This document shows, in pieces, positions 1 through 9,439 of a stretch of DNA of 64,000 bases; position 1 is the stretch's first letter, and every line of letters begins with the position of its first letter. The stretch comes from Diabrotica undecimpunctata (Eukaryota; Arthropoda; Insecta; Coleoptera; Chrysomelidae). The notes beneath the pieces are model-generated. The model worked only from the letters and a program-made list of their open reading frames with translations. It made no database searches and had not been told where the DNA came from. The DNA lies in contig NC_092805.1 in assembly GCF_040954645.1 (NCBI RefSeq), forward strand, positions 14,898,741 through 14,962,740. Direction: 5' to 3'. The position numbers and the translations under genes are program-made.

Positions 1-363
1 AATACTTACTCATTCTTGTTTTATAAAAATCAAAAATTGCAGAATTTATAACAAAATATAAACAAAATGTACTTTTCTAAAGCTTTATCTTTTTTTTAGT
101 TAAGTTTCTACGATGTCAGTTGGACAAGTATAAAAACAAAATTCGACACTCAAGTGTCGGCGCCTTCTGTAAAACATAGGCGGCGCAATAGAAATTAACT
201 AATAAACTTTTGTTTTTAAATTAAGGTCTAATATTTTGTTAAACAGTAATAATATTGTTAATTATTCACATTTCTTTATGAACTTGACACCAAAGATGAT
301 TAAAAGTTAATACACATAGTTCATTCACTAACGGTAAAATATTGTAATATTGTATTCACACAA
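1..363. other. AT-rich flank, no gene seen
   Basis: No coding region is recognisable. The stretch is AT-rich and holds a short inverted repeat around 145-158 (GACACT, CA loop, AGTGTC). It probably includes the 3' untranslated or terminal part of the decayed transposon to its right, but no terminal inverted repeat could be matched. Confidence 0.4.
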
Positions 364-1621
364 TTAAACACTATCACTATCCGTGTGTCCAGAACTTGAG
401 TCGTCGTTTGTGTTTATAACTACCGGTTCAATTGGTGGTAAAGTAGGATATTCTTTTTCTTTTACTTGAACATGAGCTACACAATTTTTCCAAATGTCAG
501 TTTTGTTAAGTTCTTCGATCACTGTTCTTATATTTTGGACAACAACGTCACTTAATTGGCGAGATTGATTCATTTTCCGCAATTCCTTTTTTACATCGGC
601 CCATATCATTTCAATTGGGTTGAAAACACAATGATATGGAGGGAGCCGTAAAACCGTATGCCCGTGGCGTTTAAAGAGTTACATATTCTATTACATATTC
701 TTCTTGAAAATTTTGTTGCTTAATTAATTGCAACAATTCCTTTTGTTCTCCATACATTCTATGATATCTCCCTTCTTGGAGCTAGTATTTGTAATTTTGG
801 TGTAGAGTCTAGAATGGTATGACGCATTGTCCATTACTATCACGGAATTTGTTTTAATATTCGGTAAAAGCTGTTCCGTTGCCCATATTTCGAAAAGTCA
901 TATCCTCATGATAATCAGCTGATGACTGTTTAATGTTTTTGGCCGATAATAACAAGGCATTAGGTACAAACCCGCTCTTAGTTCCAGCATGTAGAATTAT
1001 AATTCTTTTTCCTCTCGAACAAGGAGTACTCAAGCAGCACTTTTTGCTATCATTCATCCAGCCATATTGAACTACATCATGGGTGTCAAACCACGTTTCA
1101 TCAAGATACACAATGTCTCTATTGTCATCTCAATATTCCTTTATTTTACGTAAATAATGTTGCCTCTGTATCACAATCCTTGTAGATTCCATAATTACCA
1201 TTCTCTTGTCTAATTTTTTATAACTAAATCCGCATTCTATTATAACACGCCTCAATGTATCAAGGGATTTATATGCATAATCGGGATATATTTTCAAATT
1301 GTCCTGAAGCATTTCCAACGTTGGAACTTTGTTGTCCTAATAAAATTCGTAGACATAGCGACAAATAACGTCTTTAGTGGCCTTATCAATCTTTTTAAGG
1401 TTTTCTCCAACTCTTTGACGTTTAACAGAATGATCACTTACATCCCCAGCTGCAATAACACGTAAAACTGTCGTACGCGCAAGTTTGGTAAGTTCACATA
1501 TCCTTAACATAATATTATTTTCCGAAAGTGTACTATTTTCGCCTCTTAAACAGGAATATATATTTAGAATAATCCTTTGCGCTTGAATATGTAAGTCCTT
1601 ATTTACAAATTCCCAATTCAT
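364..1621 (-). pseudogene. Decayed DD82E-type IS630/Tc1/mariner transposase, minus strand
   Basis: Four adjacent minus-strand reading fragments line up in order with the intact transposase at 18184-19524. The N-terminal helix-turn-helix part lies at about 1337-1621. The first catalytic Asp is in a YLDETWFD motif near 1100, the second in VIVMDNASYHS near 830, and the Glu in FNPIEMIW near 610. The C-terminus (364-480) ends in an acidic Ser/Asp tail. Stops and frameshifts between the fragments mean it cannot make a full transposase. The sequence differs clearly from the intact copy, so this is a separate subfamily rather than a daughter copy. No terminal inverted repeats or TA duplication could be identified. 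Confidence 0.8.
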
Positions 1622-2402
1622 TGGTGTTGGATCTATAATTGTTAAAAAAAGTAGATTAAGGGTGAATATTATGACCGAGCATCCCTATACAACTAATTAT
1701 TAAACTTGTTTTAAATAAGAATTTACATACCTAAATCGTCCGTTAATGTATTTACTGTCTTAACTCAAACTTAACTAAAACACAACACTACTGTTTGCAC
1801 AAAAATATTAAAAATATAAGTGAACTTGCTGTCGTACACGACGATACTGAATATATCGTTTAGTATGAGAAACCTGAGAAGGCATTTTTGACCATGTAAC
1901 GATAAAGTTTGAGCGTAATAACTTCCGAAGAATTTGACTAATTACACTTCAGTAGTGCCCGATAAGATACGTAGAAAGTAATAAGCCACAGCTGCAATGT
2001 GGACAATACCGTTAGTGATCAGTTACAAATAATGTTTATATTTCTGAATTATTCGGGACTGGAGCCGAAAAATTCCTTAACTTTTATTGAAATTTAAAAT
2101 TGATGATTAAAAGTATATACATACATAATGCAAATGAAATGTAATGTGCTTTTTAATTTGAGAACTAAAAAATGAGACTAAAATTTTACTATAAAAATAA
2201 AATAATTATAAGTTTATCACGACGACACTGTTATTGTGTTTATTATATGCTTGCCGCCTTTGAAACATGAGAAGCAGTTTTTGCCAGATAACGGCAAAGC
2301 CAGATTTGGTTAATATCCATGTGGACTAATACCAGGATTAATCAATAATTACAGAATTACAAAGATTTATTTTTATTTCTATGTTCGCCGTAGAATTACT
2401 GA
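1622..2402. other. Non-coding region with a diverged tandem duplication
   Basis: No gene. Two segments, about 1826-2085 and 2213-2430, look like diverged copies of one another. Both run from a GAAACxTGAGAAG-like start through a TGTGGACxAATACC-like middle to an ATTxxCGGACxxxxxCxAAAAATT-like end. The second segment runs into the start of the 415-bp repeat at 2403. Confidence 0.35.
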
Positions 2403-2818
2403 CCGGACCCCAAAAATTGTTCTTTCCCAATTCATATCGGTTCTACTTTACCTACATTATAAAAACATGCCAACACTGCTATACCGAAAATTTTTTGTTC
2501 CATGTTTGACATTTGCGGCTATAATCAGTTTATACTTTCGGTAAACACAACCAATGTCTCATATGTAAAAACAATCGCTCGGTTTTCCCTGCAAAACTGT
2601 TTAATTACCAGTCTTAACGATAAATATATTGCCTTTCTATTAAGATGTGTCTATTATTTTTGTTTTCTCTGGTTCCCGTGTAACCCATTTCTTCTACAAA
2701 CTTTTTATATAATTATTAAACTGTCGGAAGCATTTTTTCTTCAAGATAGAAACTTTTAATATAGTGATATAACAAGCATTCATCCATTTGATTCATTTTG
2801 TTCAATTAGTTAGGATCC
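2403..2818. repeat. 415-bp dispersed repeat, copy 1
   Basis: The sequence from CCGGACCCCAAAAATTGT to TTAGGATCCCTCC recurs at about 7153-7568. The 85-codon open frames inside both copies translate identically, so the copies are nearly or fully identical. No inverted termini, TG...CA ends or target duplication are visible. The open frame (2502-2759) has no recognisable motif and is probably incidental. It may be a non-autonomous element, a solo terminal repeat or a segmental copy. Confidence 0.75.
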
Positions 2819-3078
2819 CTCCTGTATAATGTAGCCTACAATTTCTAATATAATGTTTTTATTAAAACAAAATAGGTTATTAGAATTTGGTTTGAAATAT
2901 GTTCATCAAACATTCAGTTATGATAAATGTGATAAATTTTGTGTATGACAAAATAATAAATGAAGCGTGCATTTCCATAACGTTGTAAGTGCCAATATGT
3001 AGAGTGGCGCATCAGTTACTAAATTATTTTTGTTTGGACGTGTTGGGTTGGGTTTAAACCTAAGTATTTGGAACGAAT

Positions 3079-4949
3079 ATGGATGAAACTACAGAAAAAC
3101 GGTCCAAAAAGAAAAGAAGAGTTGTTGATAGTTGGAAAAAAAATAAAACCAAGAAAATGAGAAACTCTGGCGAAGAATATGTTTCTCTAGTCAATAAAAA
3201 GACCGTTACAAAGAAAATGCCACCAGCTGATGTAAGTATGGTTTAAAGAGATACCTATCTAAATAGACGTTAAAACATAAATAATTTTTTTTTGTTTAAA
3301 TCTATCTAAATAATCCAAAATTGTTTTAGGTAAAATGCAAGTGTCCACTAGCATGTAGATCCATAAGACTGGAATACCTTGTTGAGTTGTACAATCATTT
3401 TTATGAAATGGCTCATTATAGTAAGCAGCAAAGTTACCTACAAAGGTTTATTCATCCCCAATTAATCAAAAGGAGACGTCATGGTCAGTACGAACATCCC
3501 AGTGAAAGTAGGAGAAAGCACTCTTTCACCTACCATTTACTTTTGCCTGGAGGATCTGAAATAAGGGTTTGCCTCAAAAGATTTTGTAGTACGTTTGCCG
3601 TAACTCCAAGAAGAGTGCAACTTTTGGAAGAAAAAATTCTTGATGGTAAAATGGATATGTCAGAAAAACGAGGAGGGGCTCGACAAAATATTTTCAAGAC
3701 TGTCTGGACTAACAAGATTATAGAGCATATCGAAAGTTTTCCAAAAATTGAGAGCCACTACGCAAGGGCGAAAACCCCTGATAAGCTCTTCTTGTCACCG
3801 GATTTAAACGTAAGTAGAATGTACCGTGCATTTTTAGAGAAATATTGTGCGGATTATCAGCCGCCTAACAAACCACCAGTGACTAGACAATGGTATAATG
3901 AAATTTTTATATCAAAATGTAACTTATCTTTTGCAAGGCCTAAAGTAGATACATGCTCTACATGTGATAGTTTGGCTGTTCAAATAAAATCAGGAGATAA
4001 AGCTGCTGTAACAGAACAGGAGCTTCACCATCGGAGAGCACAGGCTGCTACAAAAGCAATGTCAACTGAGACCAAAAATGCATGTACAAGTAATTGCTAT
4101 GTTCTTTCCTTCGATATGCAGCAGCAAATGTACATTCCCCAATTAACTCACTCCGAAATGTACTATTCACAACAGCTTGCAGTGTGTAACTTAGGAATTC
4201 ACGATTCCATCACAGGAAAAGGATTCATGTGTTTATGGACTGAGGACTTTGGGGGAAGGGGTGCCTTGGAAATTAGCTCCTGTTTATATACTTACCTTAC
4301 TAAGGAAATTGGCAATCACGGAAAGAAAAAGCTTATTTTGTGGTCGGATAATTGTGGGGGTCAAAATAAAAATCAGTTCATGATCGCCATGTATTTGACC
4401 ATACTAGCAAATAACGTTTTTGAGGAAATTATTCATAAATTTCCTGTAAAAGGACACACTTTCCTTAATTGCGACAGAGATTTCGCAATCATAGAAAAAC
4501 GTAAAAAAGTGTGTAAGGCTTATACATTGATGAATGTTGTTAACATCATTACTAGTGCGGCCCAGAAAAATCCATTCTCGTGCATGGTGGTTAAGGACTT
4601 TTATGATTTCAAAACCGTTGCCTGTGATAAACTGAACACAAAGAAGTTAGGAATTTCAACAGCTACGCAGCTTCGTCTTACAAGAGAGAAATTTGGTACG
4701 GTGATGGTGGCTAAAGGACATAGTGAGCTCGCTGGATGGAGTGAGACCAATGTACTCAAATCTGGAGTTACATTAGAAGACTTTAAAATCATAGACCTTC
4801 AAAAAACTAGAACTCACTTAGGTATCCCAGAGAAAAAAAGAACAGATATTGAAAAAATGCTCCCTTATCTTCACGATGATGCCAAGAAGTATTTTAAAGA
4901 AAAATTAGGTCAACCAGGGCAAGTTTCTACTGTAGCAAACAACGGTTAA
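3079..4949 (+). CDS. Intact two-exon Sola-like transposase, 590 aa
   Basis: Exon 1 is 3079-3231 (ATG start, 51 codons, Lys/Arg-rich and possibly a nuclear signal) and exon 2 is 3330-4949. The intron has a GTAAGT donor and a TTTTAG acceptor, and splicing joins ...MPPAD to VKCKCPLACRS... in frame. Further in are a CSTCD cysteine pair, an SFDMQQQM segment (probable first catalytic Asp), WSDNCGGQNKN (probable second Asp) and a KGHTFLNCDRDF.IE segment that may carry the last acidic residue. No stop or frameshift interrupts it. The SDNCGGQNKN signature and the 4-bp TSD of the surrounding element point to a Sola-like DDE transposase that cuts and pastes DNA in the nucleus. It could belong to a neighbouring superfamily. 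Confidence 0.7.
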
Positions 4950-5125
4950 AAATCTGGCATTTAAAACGTTTTGACTTGCAAACCTGATGGCACTTACAAC
5001 GTTTTGATCTTAGACAGATTTTTGAATTTTTTTTTAAGTATGCTTTGTTTATTGTTTTTTTGCGGTATGTTTGTATTATATAATACCTTTAAACTAATCC
5101 TTTTTCAGTATGTTACATTATAAGA

Positions 5126-5131
5126 AATAAA
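5126..5131 (+). terminator. AATAAA polyadenylation signal of the Sola-like transposase
   Basis: AATAAA lies about 180 bp after the transposase stop and before the right TIR, so it is well placed to end the transposase mRNA inside the element. Confidence 0.5.
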
Positions 5132-5213
5132 CATGTTCGATAAAAAACTGTTTTTTACTCCTCCTGAAAAATTTATAATTTGGCACTTACTACGTTATGG
5201 CAATGCACGCTTC

Positions 5214-5541
5214 AAATGTACTTAAATAGTTTAAATAGTTTAACCATGTAAACTGAAAATATTTTGTTAAACAATTTAGTTTGTTTCTTAACGATTTACA
5301 AATACACAAGATATGCATTTAAAAACATCTATAAATAATCTCCTAAATACCTTTTAACATAACTTAAACATTATGACATAACTTTTATTGAATGTGATAA
5401 TTTGTAAAACATGTGAGGCATTTTTGATAAAAGTATATTTTGATTTAAATTATATTTAATGCCTAAGGCAATTAGGCGTATGGGGTTTGTGTGTTTATAA
5501 AATTTACAAAACATTTTTAACTTAATTTGTTGCAAATTTAA
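5214..5541. other. Spacer between Sola-like element and LINE
   Basis: AT-rich sequence with no recognisable gene or repeat apart from the right AAAT target duplication of the transposon at its left edge. Confidence 0.4.
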
Positions 5542-6106
5542 ATGCAAATTGACAATGGGGAAGAAAATATAATTGTAATGGGAGATCTAAACGGTAGAGT
5601 CGGAAATAATAACAATGGAATTGAGGAATGCATGGTAAAAGAAGGAGAAGAGATACTAAACAAAAATGGTGAAAGAATAATAGAAATATGTATGGAGAAT
5701 AAACTTGTTATAACAAATACAAAATTTAAACATAAAAAAGTACACAAATACACGAGAGTACAAGAAAGCAGAAATGAAAAATCATTCATAGATTACTTTT
5801 TGGTAAGTAGCAACAAAGGGAAAAGAGTACAAGACACGAAAGTGAAAAGAGGCTCAGAGATTGGCAGTGATTATCATCTAGTAATAATGAGAATGAGAAC
5901 AGCCAAAGAAAAGGAAGAAACGAGGAGAAAGGTAATAAATGAAAAAGTAAAAAGCTACAAATTAAAAGAAGAAAGATATAAGAAGATATTCCAAGAAAAA
6001 TTAGACAATATTTTTAAAGGTAGGGCAAAAACTGCAAGTATAGAAGAAAAGTGGGAAAATCTCAAGACCAACTTAATCATAGCTGCTGAGGAAACTTGCG
6101 GGAAGA

Positions 6107-6283
6107 CTTCTTCTTAAAGTGCCTATCCGTTCCGGATGTTGGCGATCATCACGGCTATCTTTACTTTGTTTATTGCAGCGCGGAACAGTTCAGTGGTAGT
6201 CGTGTTATACCACTTTCGTAAATTTTGAAGCCAGGAAATGTGTCTTCTTCCCGGTCCTCTCTTACCATTTACCTTCCCTTGGA
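6107..6283 (-). mobile_element. Antisense 3' tail of an RTE-like LINE inserted in the LINE above
   Basis: On the minus strand this reads GKVNGKRGPGRRHISWLQNL ... FRAAINKVKIAVMIANIRNG and stop, the usual C-terminus of the RTE-like LINEs in this window. A GAAGAAG-type tail follows at 6107-6117. The host LINE frame resumes directly after it (GKTS before, KKIANNSMRR after), so it is a short 5'-truncated insertion. No clean target duplication was seen. Confidence 0.75.
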
Positions 6284-7151
6284 GAAAAAAAATAGCAAAT
6301 AATAGCATGAGGAGAACTGAATGGTGGACGGACGAAATACGAAGGAAAGTAAAGAATAAAAAAGAAAAATGGAAGAGGTATCTAAGTACAAAGCGCCCTG
6401 AAGATTATGAGGCATATAAAGAAAAAAGAAAAGAGGTTAAAATAGCTGTGAAAGCAGAAAAAGAAAGGTCATGGGAAAAGTTTGGACTAAAAATGAGAAA
6501 TAATTATAGAGAAAATCAAAAACTCTTCTATGCCGCATTAAAACAGCTCAGACAAATGAAAGAACACATGATGCTGAATATAAAAGACAAGAATGGAAAG
6601 GTAATAACAGAAGAAAACCAAATAATGAAAAGATGGAGAGAACATTTCAAAGAGCTAACTCATACAGACGTAGACAACATAGTGGAGATACAAGAAATAA
6701 ATGAAAAACAAAAAGTAGAACCCATAACAACAGAGGAACTAGAAAAGGCAATTGAAAGAGTTAAATTAGGCAAAGCACCAGGCAAATATCATATCACCCC
6801 GGAAATGATAAAATTCATGGGAATAGAGGGGGTGGACAGCATGAAACAACTAATGAATGATATCATAAAGAGAGCTGAAATACCACAGGAGTGGAAGAAA
6901 GACATTATACTACCAATAAACAAAAAGGGTGATAAGAGAAACCGTAATAATTACCGAGGTATTACTATATCAAGTATTCCTGGGAAGGTATTCGCAAGAA
7001 TAATAGAAACAAAAATAAAAACCCAAATAGAACCAACTATGGAAGATACACAATGTGGATTCAGGAAGGACAGAAGCACGCAAGACCACATATTCACAAT
7101 AAGACAAGTAAGTGAGAAAGTAATCAATAAAAATAGAGAAATACATATATG

Positions 7152-7568
7152 CCCGGACCCCAAAAATTGTTCTTTCCCAATTCATATCGGTTCTACTTTA
7201 CCTACATTATAAAAACATGCCAACACTGCTATACCGAAAATTTTTTGTTCCATGTTTGACATTTGCGGCTATAATCAGTTTATACTTTCGGTAAACACAA
7301 CCAATGTCTCATATGTAAAAACAATCGCTCGGTTTTCCCTGCAAAACTGTTTAATTACCAGTCTTAACGATAAATATATTGCCTTTCTATTAAGATGTGT
7401 CTATTATTTTTGTTTTCTCTGGTTCCCGTGTAACCCATTTCTTCTACAAACTTTTTATATAATTATTAAACTGTCGGAAGCATTTTTTCTTCAAGATAGA
7501 AACTTTTAATATAGTGATATAACAAGCATTCATCCATTTGATTCATTTTGTTCAATTAGTTAGGATCC
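7152..7568. repeat. 415-bp dispersed repeat, copy 2, inside duplicated LINE
   Basis: It matches 2403-2818 from CCGGACCCC to GGATCCCTCC, with an identical 85-codon open frame at 7252-7509. To its left is LINE sequence 6275-7151. To its right the same LINE sequence starts again (about 7569-8447), including the last bases of the antisense LINE tail. The LINE segment is therefore present twice, once on each side of the repeat. Confidence 0.8.
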
Positions 7569-8757
7569 CTCCCTTGGAGAAAAAAAAATAGCAAATAATA
7601 GCATGAGGAGAACTGAATGGTGGACGGACGAAATACGAAGGAAAGTAAAGAATAAAAAAGAAAAATGGAAGAGGTATCTAAGTACAAAGCGCCCTGAAGA
7701 TTATGAGGCATATAAAGAAAAAAGAAAAGAGGTTAAAATAGCTGTGAAAGCAGAAAAAGAAAGGTCATGGGAAAAGTTTGGACTAAAAATGAGAAATAAT
7801 TATAGAGAAAATCAAAAACTCTTCTATGCCGCATTAAAACAGCTCAGACAAATGAAAGAACACATGATGCTGAATATAAAAGACAAGAATGGAAAGGTAA
7901 TAACAGAAGAAAACCAAATAATGAAAAGATGGAGAGAACATTTCAAAGAGCTAACTCATACAGACGTAGACAACATAGTGGAGATACAAGAAATAAATGA
8001 AAAACAAAAAGTAGAACCCATAACAACAGAGGAACTAGAAAAGGCAATTGAAAGAGTTAAATTAGGCAAAGCACCAGGCAAATATCATATCACCCCGGAA
8101 ATGATAAAATTCATGGGAATAGAGGGGGTGGACAGCATGAAACAACTAATGAATGATATCATAAAGAGAGCTGAAATACCACAGGAGTGGAAGAAAGACA
8201 TTATACTACCAATAAACAAAAAGGGTGATAAGAGAAACACTGTAATAATTACCGAGGTATTACTATATCAAGTATTCCTGGGAAGGTATTCGCAAGAATA
8301 ATAGAAACAAAAATAAAAACCCAAATAGAACCAACTATGGAAGATACACAATGTGGATTCAGGAAGGACAGAAGCACGCAAGACCACATATTCACAATAA
8401 GACAAGTAAGTGAGAAAGTAATCAATAAAAATAGAGAAATACATATATGCTTTATTGATCTGGAAAAGGCGTTTGACAGAATCCAAAGAAAGGATGTATG
8501 GAGGACATTAAATGAAAGGGGAGTTGAGTATAACAATTGATGTAATAAAGGATATGTACAATAATAATACAAATACGGTGAGAAACAACAACGAGAAATT
8601 CGAAGAATTTACTACAAGTCAAGGCGTCAAACAGGGATGCGTGTTGAGCCCACTGCTGTTCTCAGTGGTACTGGATGAGGCAATAAAGAAAGCCAAGAGA
8701 AGAACGAGAAAACTAACATTAGAATACTGGCAAATGAAACAGACTCAACTATCAGAT

Positions 8758-9439
8758 TCACGTAATTACTTAATAATTAGTGATTATTACCATAAAGTAT
8801 ATACTGAAAACAACTTTTCCTAAATTAAAAAAAAAAAAGATAAATGAGGTTTTTTTAAATATTCCGAATTTTTCTTGATAGGCTAATTTTAACACCGGAA
8901 TCATATTCAGCTGAAAATTTTACATTGAATACGCATTTTTGGATATTTTGTTGAGCAGATAGCTATGCCAGAAAAAGTGATAAAAAACGGGAAAAAAATT
9001 TTTCTTGGAAAAAATTGAATTACCCATATAGGCCTATTTGGGTGTATATGGGTAATTCTAGAGTCTAAATGGCTAGAATATTTTAGACCCAGAAGGTTTA
9101 AATTTGGCAAATCATCATATTTTGTAGTATAGTATATGCTTGTAAGATTTAAGCCAAATCGAGAGAGGTTGGCTGACCAACTTTGCATAGTTAATGTGGA
9201 ATTACCCTTTAACCCTATCTGTCAAATTATTATGAATAAAATGAAACTTTACACCTTGGTGGTGTAGTGGTAAGAACATCAACTCACTGAGCCTAAAAAC
9301 ATTGCATGGTTGATGCAGATAATTACAAATAAAATAAATGAAACTTTATAGATTGACAGAAAAATCATAACATCTATTTAATTAGAGTTTGACAATATTT
9401 AAAACATAATACAGATTTAAATTACAATAAACCACTTAC
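8758..9439. other. Non-coding stretch with a perfect hairpin and a tRNA-like motif
   Basis: No gene is supported. At 9017-9030 and 9045-9058 a perfect 14-bp inverted repeat (GAATTACCCATATA) encloses a 14-nt loop. At 9253-9310 a TGGTGTAGTGG box resembles the A box of a glycine-type tRNA, but the B box is poor and no cloverleaf can be drawn. It may be the head of an old SINE. On the minus strand this region is presumably RABL6 intron 2. Confidence 0.4.

Larger units (their letters stand above)
2962..5213 (+). mobile_element. Complete Sola-like DNA transposon with TIRs and 4-bp TSD
   Basis: The left end (2962-2995) and the reverse complement of the right end (5180-5213) match over about 34 bp with few mismatches. 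Both start GAAGCGTGCATT and run to GTAAGTGCCAA. AAAT precedes the left end (2958-2961) and follows the right end (5214-5217), giving a 4-bp target duplication. The TIR motif recurs just inside the right end near 5005 (GGCACTTACAACGTTTT), as expected for subterminal transposase-binding sites. The single gene inside appears intact. A 4-bp TSD is known for the Sola superfamily; the superfamily name remains tentative. Confidence 0.8.
5542..8757 (+). pseudogene. RTE-like LINE (endonuclease + reverse transcriptase), rearranged and truncated
   Basis: The first part (5542-6106) encodes the end of an apurinic-type endonuclease (VMGDLNGRVG, SDYHLV). The second part (6284 on) encodes the linker and reverse transcriptase up to CGFRKDRSTQDHIF, and the third reaches FIDLEKAFDRI and GVKQGCVLSPLLF. 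The frame is broken by an antisense LINE tail at about 6107-6283. It is broken again by a 415-bp repeat at 7152-7568, followed by a restart of the same LINE from about 6275. The second copy has a 2-bp gain near 8237 that breaks the frame. The LINE stops near 8757 before the FADD box, so it has lost both its 5' and 3' ends. It is not functional. Confidence 0.8.

Noticed and set aside
2502..2759. 85-codon frame, identical at 7252-7509
   Set aside because: Its identity follows from duplication of the 415-bp repeat; composition and lack of motifs do not suggest a protein.
9253..9310. Possible tRNA gene
   Set aside because: An A-box-like motif is present, but no acceptor stem, anticodon stem or proper B box can be formed.
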